A stretch of DNA of 11,278 bases, taken from a bacterium (GTDB lineage: Bacteria > SZUA-79 > Acidulodesulfobacterales > Acidulodesulfobacteraceae). The first letter of the stretch is position 1, and every line of letters starts with the position of its first letter. The translations under genes and the position numbers were made by a program. Under the pieces are notes generated by a model. It saw only the letters and a program-made list of their open reading frames with translations, did not search any database and was not told the DNA's origin. Location of the stretch: contig JAJZYC010000035.1 of the NCBI GenBank assembly GCA_021806125.1, positions 1 through 11,278 of the forward strand. Reading direction: 5' to 3'. Shown here one piece after another: positions 1 through 6,003 of this stretch.

Positions 1-19
1 GCTGTATGTTAAAATTCAT
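1..19 (-). CDS. Possible start of the gene after hyfB (partial)
   Basis: Only six codons are visible (ATG, then N-F-N-I-Q) before the window ends. The ATG lies 12 nt after the HyfB-like stop codon, and an A-rich stretch with a weak AAAGAAAA purine run precedes it. In hydrogenase-4 operons, hyfB is usually followed by hyfC, a NuoH-like membrane subunit, so that is the positional expectation. The few residues seen cannot confirm it. Treat this as a probable gene start of unknown identity. Confidence 0.3.
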
Positions 20-31
20 AATTTTCTTTTT

Positions 32-1951
32 TTATCTTATTATAAATATATATATAATGAAACAGGCTATTAACGATAAAAATAAATATCCCAATGAAAT
101 GTTTATATTAGCCGAATTAGCCGCTTTGTTAAAAATTTCCGATATTTTTAAATATATTTTCCCTGCCGGAATATAAATATATTTTTCGAAAATATCGTTA
201 ACTTCTTCCGTATAAACCGATTTAGACCTGAAATACTTTTTTACGTCCTTTTCAAAGTTAATCTCCGAAACGGAGGAATAAAAAGAAGAAAAAACCTTCA
301 TTATGCTTGACGAAAATCCGCCGCCCGAATACTGGGCTTTCGAATTTTTTTCGTCAAGCCCGCATGCCCATGTTTCGAATATTCTTTTTTTATCCGAAGA
401 AAATGACTTAAGATATAAAAATACTATTAATAAAACTGCCGTAAAAGCAACCGCAATTAAAGCCGGCGCATATAAAGAAAACGGGCGGGCGTTTATAACA
501 TGGACCGCGGAAAACGGATTCGAGCTTACCGTTCCGCCCGTCAGATAAAATATAACTGCATTTAAACTCGATATTATTTGATAAGGATAAACTCCGATAT
601 AAATGCACAAAAGAACCGGTATCGCAATTCCTATTCTTTCCACAATATGAGATTCCACGGCATTTTCTGCATTAGCCGTCCTCGGTTTGCCCAAAAAAGT
701 AATTCCGAACAATTTCGTAAAAGCGGCTCCCGCCGCCGCTCCCGCAAGAGACAGAAGGGCTATCGCTATAATCGAAAAATATACCATATACAGGTTTCCC
801 GTAAATACCGAACCTATCAACGAAATATATAAATACCACTCGCTTAAAAAACCGTTTAAGGGCGGCATAGCGGAAATGGACATTACGCCGATAAGAAACA
901 TGACCGACAACTGCCCCATTTTTTTTGAAAGGCCGCCGAGTTTTTCCATATTTCTGGTATGCGTATATTTGTCTATCAACCCCGAACCCATAAACAGCGA
1001 ACTTTTGCTTAAGCCGTGATTTACGACATGAAGCAAAACCGCCAGCATTGCAAGATATTCCAAGGATTTAAAATTTTCAATATCTGCCCAGTACGATATG
1101 CCTATTCCCATAAAAATTATTCCCATATTTTCTATGGTGGAAAATGCCAGCAGTTTTTTAATATCTTTCTGGGCCATAGCGTACATAATCCCAAGAAGAG
1201 CGGATAAAGCGCCTATAATAAGAAGTATAATGCCGAGAAATGAATTCGACCCGGAACTGAATACGAACAAGAATTTTAAAATACCGTATATTGCCATATT
1301 TACCATAACGCCGGACATAATAGCGGATATATTGGCGGGTGCAACCGGATGGGCGTAAGGGAGCCATGTATGAAACGGCATAATACCCGCTTTAATCGAA
1401 AATCCCGTTATTGCCGCCGCCAGTATCATAATCCCCGCTGCGCCTTTATAATAATCGAAAGAAAAAGACGATGTTTTCAAATACAGCATTATAAAACCGG
1501 CCGTTATGAGAATAGTTCCTATATGCGTCATTAAAAAATATAAAAAACCCGCGCTCCTCGATTCCTCGCTTCCCTCGTAAATAACCAAGAGAAAAGAAAA
1601 AATTGACATTAATTCCCAGAAAATCAAAAAAGTCAGCATATCGTTGCTTATAACGAGAATTATCATGGACAATATAAATAAAAAAGAATAGATAAACAGG
1701 GAAGGTTTTTTATCGTATTTTTCCCCGTATTTTATTGAAAAAATAGAAATAAATACGGAAATGGAAGATATAAATATTACGAAAAATAGGGAAAGGGCAT
1801 TAAACTTGAAAGAAAAATCTATAAAAGAAGATTGTACGATAAATTCGCTTTTAAAACAGTAAATGCTTAAAACCGTAAAAAAAGCAGCGGATAAAATAGT
1901 CAGACAATTAAAAAAATATCTGAATATTCCTTTGTGTTTAAGGTTATCCAT
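32..1951 (-). CDS. hyfB: HyfB/HycC-like proton-channel subunit of a hydrogenase-4-type complex
   Basis: This 639-residue, highly hydrophobic protein belongs to the NuoL/M/N-Mrp antiporter family (Proton_antipo_M). Features of the ion path are visible: Glu113 in the FWELMS helix, Lys187 in the SIKAG segment, and the HTWLPYAHPVAP stretch at about 194-205 with His194 and His201. Also present are His308/His312 with Lys316 in the next helix, and Glu371 in PPLNGFLSEWY. The C-terminal TWACG...QYSGGGF segment, after about residue 525, matches the TWDCG...QYT signature typical of HyfB/HycC rather than NuoL. Its length is between E. coli HycC (608) and HyfB (672). It should sit in the inner membrane and couple electron transfer to proton or sodium movement. 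An in-frame TAA directly precedes the ATG, so translation cannot start further upstream. The nearest purine run, GGGGGGT, is about 15 nt away, which makes a poor Shine-Dalgarno. The partner subunits would lie beyond the left edge. An Mrp-type or other complex-I-like assembly is the alternative. Confidence 0.8.
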   Translation of the reverse strand: MDNLKHKGIFRYFFNCLTILSAAFFTVLSIYCFKSEFIVQSSFIDFSFKFNALSLFFVIFISSISVFISIFSIKYGEKYDKKPSLFIYSFLFILSMIILVISNDMLTFLIFWELMSIFSFLLVIYEGSEESRSAGFLYFLMTHIGTILITAGFIMLYLKTSSFSFDYYKGAAGIMILAAAITGFSIKAGIMPFHTWLPYAHPVAPANISAIMSGVMVNMAIYGILKFLFVFSSGSNSFLGIILLIIGALSALLGIMYAMAQKDIKKLLAFSTIENMGIIFMGIGISYWADIENFKSLEYLAMLAVLLHVVNHGLSKSSLFMGSGLIDKYTHTRNMEKLGGLSKKMGQLSVMFLIGVMSISAMPPLNGFLSEWYLYISLIGSVFTGNLYMVYFSIIAIALLSLAGAAAGAAFTKLFGITFLGKPRTANAENAVESHIVERIGIAIPVLLCIYIGVYPYQIISSLNAVIFYLTGGTVSSNPFSAVHVINARPFSLYAPALIAVAFTAVLLIVFLYLKSFSSDKKRIFETWACGLDEKNSKAQYSGGGFSSSIMKVFSSFYSSVSEINFEKDVKKYFRSKSVYTEEVNDIFEKYIYIPAGKIYLKISEIFNKAANSANINISLGYLFLSLIACFIIYIFIIR

Positions 1952-2020
1952 TTAATATCAAAACTTACCCCCCATATTAAATAATAATAAAAAATGTCCG
2001 GGCAAATAAAGTCAAAACTT

Positions 2021-2035
2021 TTTGATTATATCAAA
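2021..2035. promoter_or_regulatory. Palindrome over the -10 box, possible operator
   Basis: TTTGAT and ATCAAA form a perfect 6-bp inverted repeat around three bases, and the -10 hexamer of the candidate hyfB promoter falls inside it. A protein binding here would block the promoter. It resembles an FNR/CRP-type half-site pair (TTGAT...ATCAA), but the spacer is 3 rather than 4 bp, so I do not assign it to that family. The AT-rich setting makes chance occurrence possible. Confidence 0.25.
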
Positions 2036-2052
2036 TGTTTAAAAAATAGCAA
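2025..2052 (-). promoter_or_regulatory. Candidate promoter for the hyfB-like gene
   Basis: Reading the minus strand, TTGCTA (2052-2047) is followed after 16 nt by a perfect TATAAT (2030-2025). This would start transcription near 2018, about 65 nt before the HyfB start. It lies in the only sizeable gap (110 nt) of the left gene block, just after the molybdoenzyme stop. A second TTGACT lies downstream, but no good -10 sits at the right distance from it. The call is pattern-based only. Confidence 0.45.
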
Positions 2053-2061
2053 GGGAAATTT

Positions 2062-4104
2062 TTAGATTTTTTTAACTTCGACCTGCGAGGAAAAAAAGGT
2101 AGCGCCGCCGCCGATATCCGATAAATCGTCAGGCGTAAGAGCGTTTACTCCCGAACCGTTTATATAATCGTCTTTCCACCATAAACCTGCTGAAACGACT
2201 ACTCCAGGCAGAACGGAATCCAAAACCTTTGCTTTTATAGATACGCAACCCTGTCCGTTTTGAATCGTAACTAAATCTCCGTCGCTTATTCCTCTGTCTT
2301 CGGCATCCTTCCGATTAATTTCCAGGAACGGCTCCCGGGCTTTGGCTTTTAAAGAAGAAACTCCCGCAAAAGACGAATTTAAAAAAAAATGATTCGGCGG
2401 ACTGACGAAGATTAAGGGAAAATCCGGTTTCGGCAGGGAGGCGCCGTTAGATATATAATCTTTTATAGGATAGTATTCGGGTATTTCTGAAAATCCGTAT
2501 GCCGCAACTTTTTGGCTTTTAAACTCTATTTTACCCGAAGGAGTCGGAAGTTTGCCGCGTTCAAAGGGATAATCCTCCGTACCCAGCATAATAAACCTTT
2601 CTTTTTTCAGCCTTTCTAATGTTATTCCTTTTTCTCTCCAGTAGGGAATATCCAGCGCCTGACGCGCGATGTCTTCTTCGGTATCTAAAAAACATTCGTC
2701 GTTAAAGCCTAAAGAACGGGCGATAAGCTTAAATACGTCTATATTCGGCTTTGCTTCGCCTGCTCTCGGTATTACGGGATCCGCCCATTGAAGCGAGGTA
2801 TGCCAGTAGCTGACGTAAAGGTCTGCATGCTCAAAACTCGTAGTTGCCGGAAGAATGATGTCCGCCCATTTTGCGGTATCGGTCATCGTCTGTTCGTGAA
2901 CGACGGTAAAAAGGTCTTCCCTTGCAAGCCCTCTAATTACATAGTTCTGGTTGGGGGCTACTACTGCGGGATTGCTGTTGTAAACATATAGGGACATTAG
3001 GGGCGGGTCAAGTTCGCATAAAGCTTTTCCAAGTTGAACCATATTTACCGTCCTAACCGGTTTTTTAATTAAATCCGGCCTTTTTAAAGCTTCCTCGTTT
3101 AACGGAAAATACCCCGAATTAGATTTTAGCGCGCCTCCGCCTTTATCCGACCATGCCGCCGTTAAAGCCGGCAGTAAAGAAATCAACCAAGTATTTATGC
3201 CTCCGTTTTTGTGATGCTGAAATCCGTTTCCTATTCTTAAGAAAGAGGGTTTAGTTTCTGCATAAAGTCTTGCTAAATACTCTATACGCTCTTTTGAAAT
3301 ACCCGTAAGGACTGCGACTCTATCGGGCGGATATTTCATCGCCTTTTTGCGGAATTCGTCTAATCCAAAAGAATATTCTTCTAAAAAAGCTTTATCCTCT
3401 AAATTATCCCTTAATATAATGTGGGCGATGCCCAGAGCAAGCGCGCCGTCCGAACCGGGCAGGAGCATATAGAAATCGTCAGCCCATTTTGCGGTTTTGT
3501 TTCTGTGAACGTCTATAACTATGATTTTAGCCCCGTTTTTGCGGGCGGCGTCGGCAATTACTGCCTGATGCATATTTGTTTCTAAAGCGTTTATTCCCCA
3601 GAATATTATTAATTTAGAATCAACAGAGTCTAACGGATTTACGCCTTTAGATATGCCGTAAGACAGCTGATAGCCTAAACTTCCGGCTACTGAACAGATA
3701 GTGCGGCCGATAGCCGTAGCGCCGATTTTATTAAAAAGACGCCTGTCCATACTCGATTTGTTAATTATTCCTTCAGTTCCGCCGTAAGAATATGGCATAA
3801 TGCTTTCCGGGCCGCATTTAGAAATAAGCTCTACCCAACGCCCGGCAATTTCATCTATGGCATCGTTCCAGCTTATCCTCTCAAATTCGCCGGCGCCCTT
3901 TTTTCCCGTCCTGCGCATCGGATAAAGTATGCGGTTTCCGTAAATCCTTTCCGGATAAGCCCTGACTTTTTCGCAAATAACCCCGCGCGTTACGGGATGA
4001 TAATCATCTCCGGCTACTTTTACGATTTTACCGTCCTGAATTTCCACTTTTAGAGCGCATGTATCGGGGCAGTCGTGAGGGCAAACGGAGTATTTTATTT
4101 CCAT
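2062..4104 (-). CDS. Molybdopterin-dependent oxidoreductase, cytoplasmic, one [4Fe-4S] cluster
   Basis: This 680-residue protein belongs to the DMSO-reductase (MopB) superfamily. The N-terminus carries Cys8, Cys12, Cys16 and Cys44 in a CPHDCPDTC...GVICEKV pattern, the usual [4Fe-4S] site. Residues about 45-480 form the molybdopterin domain. The FERISWNDAIDEIA segment (about 74-87) is typical of the family, and Cys137 in GRTICSVAG is the candidate metal ligand. The C-terminal guanylate-binding domain spans about 560-680 and ends with VNALTPDDLSDIGGGATFF, a signature of the poorly characterised MopB_3-type branch. There is no twin-arginine signal, so the enzyme should be cytoplasmic. The substrate cannot be read from the sequence. 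The Sec/Cys-His pair of formate dehydrogenase H is not apparent, so formate is not favoured. It follows the small membrane-protein gene by 15 nt. The start is preceded only by a weak GGGA. No truncation is seen. Confidence 0.85.
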   Translation of the reverse strand: MEIKYSVCPHDCPDTCALKVEIQDGKIVKVAGDDYHPVTRGVICEKVRAYPERIYGNRILYPMRRTGKKGAGEFERISWNDAIDEIAGRWVELISKCGPESIMPYSYGGTEGIINKSSMDRRLFNKIGATAIGRTICSVAGSLGYQLSYGISKGVNPLDSVDSKLIIFWGINALETNMHQAVIADAARKNGAKIIVIDVHRNKTAKWADDFYMLLPGSDGALALGIAHIILRDNLEDKAFLEEYSFGLDEFRKKAMKYPPDRVAVLTGISKERIEYLARLYAETKPSFLRIGNGFQHHKNGGINTWLISLLPALTAAWSDKGGGALKSNSGYFPLNEEALKRPDLIKKPVRTVNMVQLGKALCELDPPLMSLYVYNSNPAVVAPNQNYVIRGLAREDLFTVVHEQTMTDTAKWADIILPATTSFEHADLYVSYWHTSLQWADPVIPRAGEAKPNIDVFKLIARSLGFNDECFLDTEEDIARQALDIPYWREKGITLERLKKERFIMLGTEDYPFERGKLPTPSGKIEFKSQKVAAYGFSEIPEYYPIKDYISNGASLPKPDFPLIFVSPPNHFFLNSSFAGVSSLKAKAREPFLEINRKDAEDRGISDGDLVTIQNGQGCVSIKAKVLDSVLPGVVVSAGLWWKDDYINGSGVNALTPDDLSDIGGGATFFSSQVEVKKI

Positions 4105-4119
4105 AATTTATCCCGTTTT

Positions 4120-4329
4120 TTAATGAATTCTTGAAAACCCTATTATTACCATTATAATCATAACGACTATATAAATTCTTAAAAACCAGAAAGCTATCTG
4201 AACCCACCCTTTAACGCTGGCTCTTTCTACCGGAATTTTGTTATAATCCACCAGTCCTTCTTCTTTGATAAAATCTTCCCAGTCCTCGTCGAGATTTATC
4301 TTTTTTGAAATCTTATCTTCTATTTTCAT
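4120..4329 (-). CDS. Small single-helix membrane protein, unknown function
   Basis: I do not recognise this protein. The preferred start is the ATG at 4329 (69 residues), because GAGG lies 7 nt upstream of it. The in-frame ATG at 4344, which would add five residues, has no Shine-Dalgarno. The N-terminal 40 residues are charged and mostly acidic (INLDEDWEDFIKEEGLVDYN). They are followed by one hydrophobic helix of about 20 residues (roughly 47-66, WFLRIYIVVMIIMVIIGF) and a short basic tail, so a cytoplasmic N-terminus anchored in the inner membrane is likely. It sits between the Nramp-like transporter, about 30 nt upstream, and the molybdoenzyme, 15 nt downstream. It may be an accessory subunit of either. 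A membrane anchor for the soluble molybdoenzyme is one idea, but nothing in the sequence proves it. Confidence 0.7.
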   Translation of the reverse strand: MKIEDKISKKINLDEDWEDFIKEEGLVDYNKIPVERASVKGWVQIAFWFLRIYIVVMIIMVIIGFSRIH

Positions 4330-4359
4330 TTTTTTGCCTCGCATAATTTAAGAATTACA

Positions 4360-5706
4360 TTATCCGAATATATGCGGAAAAACCACCGTCAATCCGTATA
4401 TTCCATTCATAATTATCAAAAATCCGACTATTGTAAACGCCGAGATATTCTGCCATGGCTTGTTTATATGGTCTCCCATTATCTCTTTATCGTTCAAAAG
4501 CAGAAGTAAAAACATCATCGCCGCGGGCATAAAAATGGTAGCAACGACCTGAACGGTTAAATTTAAAAATCCGAGGGGAGCATTCGGAATCAAAACTATT
4601 CCTCCCGCAATCAACAGGCTGATAATTCCGGGCATATAAAACTTCCAGCCCTGCAAAGGCGGCATATTAATGCTCTTAGGCCATCCGAACGCTTCGCCCA
4701 TTGCCCATGAAGTGCTTGCGGATATTGCAATGGCCGCAATAAGCCCTCCTTCTACAAGACCTAGGGCAAAAAGCTTCATCGCCAGTTGTCCCATTTTTGC
4801 CGATATGGCGGAAAGTATAGTCTGAATGTCTAAATTTGGAGCATGCGTAAAACCGAAAACCGTTCCTGCCGCTATCAGGATAATCGCTATGGCTACGACA
4901 ACCATAAAAAACGAGCCTATAAAGGTATCTATCTGCCCGTCCCTTATATCTTTTACGGTAAGTCCTTTATCGACAACCGAAGACTGTTGAAAAAAAAGCA
5001 TCCACGGCGCTATCGTCGTTCCCAGATTTGCCAGAACGACATATATAAAAAGGGAAGTTACCCCTCCCGGTATATGCCACGATACAAAACTTCTCGCTAC
5101 CGCTCCCCAGTGAAGATGCGGAATAAAGAATACTAAAGGAACGAATACTAAATTAAATGCTGCGATGCTTAGGCTGATCCACTCCCATGTAAAATAACGC
5201 AAAAAAAGCTGAATCGAAGCTATGACGGCAATAGCGGTTACGGATGAAACTATCGGAGATATTCCAAAAACCTCCATTCCAAGGGTTATTCCGATAAATT
5301 CCGTTATTAAGGTCAGCACGTTTGCAACGACAAGGTCTATCAGGGAAAATGCGCCCCAGAATTTTCCGTATCTTTTCCATATCATTTCGGCATGGCCTCT
5401 GTGCGTAACGGCGCCGAGCCTTACGGTCATCTCCTGTACGATATAGGCGACCGGAAGCATTATTATCATAAAAGGTATAAAAAAACCGATTCCGAATATC
5501 GAGCCAGTTTGAGCATACGTCATAACGCCGCCGGCATCGTTATCGGCAATCATAACGAGTATTCCCGGGCCTATCAGCGCCATTAATAGGCACAGGCGCG
5601 AAAAATATCCGTACTTCTGCCTCATAAGATGGATTTTAAGCCTGTCGGCGGCTCTCAGTTTTATATCTACGGGAAGATTTTCAAGCTTATCTTTATAATC
5701 TTGCAT
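4360..5706 (-). CDS. Nramp-superfamily divalent cation transporter, NRMT-like
   Basis: This 448-residue inner-membrane protein has about 11 hydrophobic segments and the Nramp (SLC11) fold signature GPGILVMIADNDAGG in helix 1 (about 46-60). In canonical Mn/Fe Nramps the helix-1 metal site is DPGN; here it is Asp57-Ala-Gly-Gly60. The helix-6 MPH site is Ala233-Pro-Trp235, in GTTIAPWMLFFQQS. Loss of the metal-binding Asn and Met, with Gly and Ala in their place, is as I recall the pattern of Nramp-related magnesium transporters. Mg2+ uptake, with Mn2+ possible, is therefore more likely than Fe2+/Mn2+-specific uptake. The missing helix-6 His also argues against classic proton coupling. The ATG has a strong AAGGAG (5714-5719). 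It is the first gene of a tight three-gene set and has a roughly 230-nt leader, so it may be regulated there. No frameshift is seen. Confidence 0.85.
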   Translation of the reverse strand: MQDYKDKLENLPVDIKLRAADRLKIHLMRQKYGYFSRLCLLMALIGPGILVMIADNDAGGVMTYAQTGSIFGIGFFIPFMIIMLPVAYIVQEMTVRLGAVTHRGHAEMIWKRYGKFWGAFSLIDLVVANVLTLITEFIGITLGMEVFGISPIVSSVTAIAVIASIQLFLRYFTWEWISLSIAAFNLVFVPLVFFIPHLHWGAVARSFVSWHIPGGVTSLFIYVVLANLGTTIAPWMLFFQQSSVVDKGLTVKDIRDGQIDTFIGSFFMVVVAIAIILIAAGTVFGFTHAPNLDIQTILSAISAKMGQLAMKLFALGLVEGGLIAAIAISASTSWAMGEAFGWPKSINMPPLQGWKFYMPGIISLLIAGGIVLIPNAPLGFLNLTVQVVATIFMPAAMMFLLLLLNDKEIMGDHINKPWQNISAFTIVGFLIIMNGIYGLTVVFPHIFG

Positions 5707-5713
5707 TTTCTGT

Positions 5714-5742
5714 CTCCTTCTTAAAAATAGCTTTAACTATTT
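5714..5742 (-). promoter_or_regulatory. Strong RBS of the transporter gene with a hairpin just upstream
   Basis: AAGGAG (5719-5714) sits 7 nt before the transporter ATG. Five nt upstream of it, AAATAG and CTATTT (5742-5737 and 5730-5725) form a 6-bp stem, extendable by one G-U pair, with a 4-6 nt loop. A fold this close to the RBS could modulate translation. The stem is AT-rich and weak. Confidence 0.4.
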
Positions 5743-5769
5743 ATCCGAAAGAGAAGAATATTAAAAAAG

Positions 5770-5898
5770 CTAAATGGAGAGGGGGTTGTTGGGAAAGAAC
5801 TTATTTGCGTTATTTAATATTAAACTCTTTAATAACGAGTTAAAGCTGTTTTCGGTTTTTTTTAAATAACAGTTGCTACTGTCCGGTTCACTTCGCAT
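5770..5898 (-). CDS. Candidate 42-residue small ORF in the transporter leader
   Basis: This ORF has an ATG (5898) preceded by AGGAGA (5910-5905) at a 6-nt spacing and ends in TAG (5772-5770). The peptide begins MRSEPDSSNCYLKKTENSF and ends NPLSI. It is polar, rich in Ser, Asn and Lys, with no membrane helix and no recognised domain. It lies downstream of a TTGACA promoter candidate and 63 nt before the transporter ATG. It could be a leader peptide that controls the transporter, a free small protein, or a chance ORF. Support is only the well-placed Shine-Dalgarno and promoter. The predicted hairpins at 5808-5841 lie inside it. Confidence 0.35.
   Translation of the reverse strand: MRSEPDSSNCYLKKTENSFNSLLKSLILNNANKFFPNNPLSI
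5808..5841 (-). other. Overlapping alternative hairpins in the transporter leader
   Basis: Three mutually overlapping stems can be drawn on the minus-strand transcript. They are CGTTATT with AATAACG (5837-5831 and 5814-5808), TATTAAA with TTTAATA around GAG (5834-5828 and 5824-5818), and AACTC with GAGTT (5841-5837 and 5827-5823). They cannot all form at once, as in attenuator-like switches, and the first and third could in principle make a pseudoknot. The stems are AU-rich and weak, and no known riboswitch core is recognised. Confidence 0.25.
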
Positions 5899-5939
5899 AA
5901 ATAATCTCCTGTTAAATTATAATTAAATATATTAATAAA

Positions 5940-5968
5940 AGTATGCTATTTTAAAAAAAATATGTCAA
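5940..5968 (-). promoter_or_regulatory. Candidate promoter for the transporter operon
   Basis: On the minus strand a perfect TTGACA (5968-5963) is followed after 17 nt by CATACT (5945-5940), which matches TATAAT at 4 of 6 positions. Start near 5933 would give a leader of about 227 nt containing the small ORF with its ribosome binding site. A perfect TATAAT at 5921-5916 lacks a -35 and would start too close to the small ORF's RBS, so I prefer the first. Confidence 0.5.
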
Positions 5969-5991
5969 GAAAAATGTTTCACGGGAAACAT
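5969..5991 (-). terminator. Possible terminator of the mnmE-mnmG transcript, overlapping parS
   Basis: In the mnmG transcript, ATGTTTC and GAAACAT form a 7-bp stem with a 4-nt CCGU loop, followed directly by UUUUUC. This is the layout of an intrinsic terminator, although the stem is weak (two G-C pairs). The element is better explained as parS; a double role is possible. Confidence 0.35.
5975..5990. other. parS: parS-like ParB binding site (15/16 consensus)
   Basis: TGTTTCACGGGAAACA differs from the bacterial parS consensus TGTTTCACGTGAAACA at one central base. parS sites cluster near the replication origin, often around the mnmG-rsmG-parAB genes, and ParB binding there loads SMC and directs chromosome segregation. 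Here it lies 13 bp beyond the mnmG stop, within the conserved rnpA-yidC-mnmE-mnmG block, which supports the call. parA and parB are not next to it. The same bases also form a hairpin (see the terminator entry). Confidence 0.75.
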
Positions 5992-6003
5992 ATTTAAATT
6001 CGG

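Noticed and set aside
687..1019. 110-codon plus-strand frame opposite the HyfB-like gene
   Set aside because: It is antisense to conserved HyfB segments, has no family match that I recognise and no good ribosome binding site; it is a shadow.
2022..2034. FNR binding site (TTGAT...ATCAA)
   Set aside because: The spacer is 3 bp rather than the 4 bp required by the FNR/CRP family consensus, so only a generic palindrome is reported.
4843..5136. 97-codon plus-strand frame opposite the transporter
   Set aside because: Very basic, Tyr/Arg-rich composition typical of an out-of-frame reading of a membrane-protein gene.
5871..5884. ACAGT-AGCA-ACTGT hairpin followed by an A-rich stretch as a terminator
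   Set aside because: On the minus-strand transcript the stem is only 5 bp and is not followed by a U-run, and it lies inside the candidate small ORF.
5914..5960. AT-rich tract next to parS as a replication origin
   Set aside because: No DnaA-box cluster (TTATCCACA-like) is visible nearby, so AT-richness alone does not support an origin.
5707..5962. Known Mg2+ or Mn2+ riboswitch (M-box, yybP-ykoY) in the transporter leader
   Set aside because: I cannot find the conserved cores of either class; only short AU-rich stems are present.
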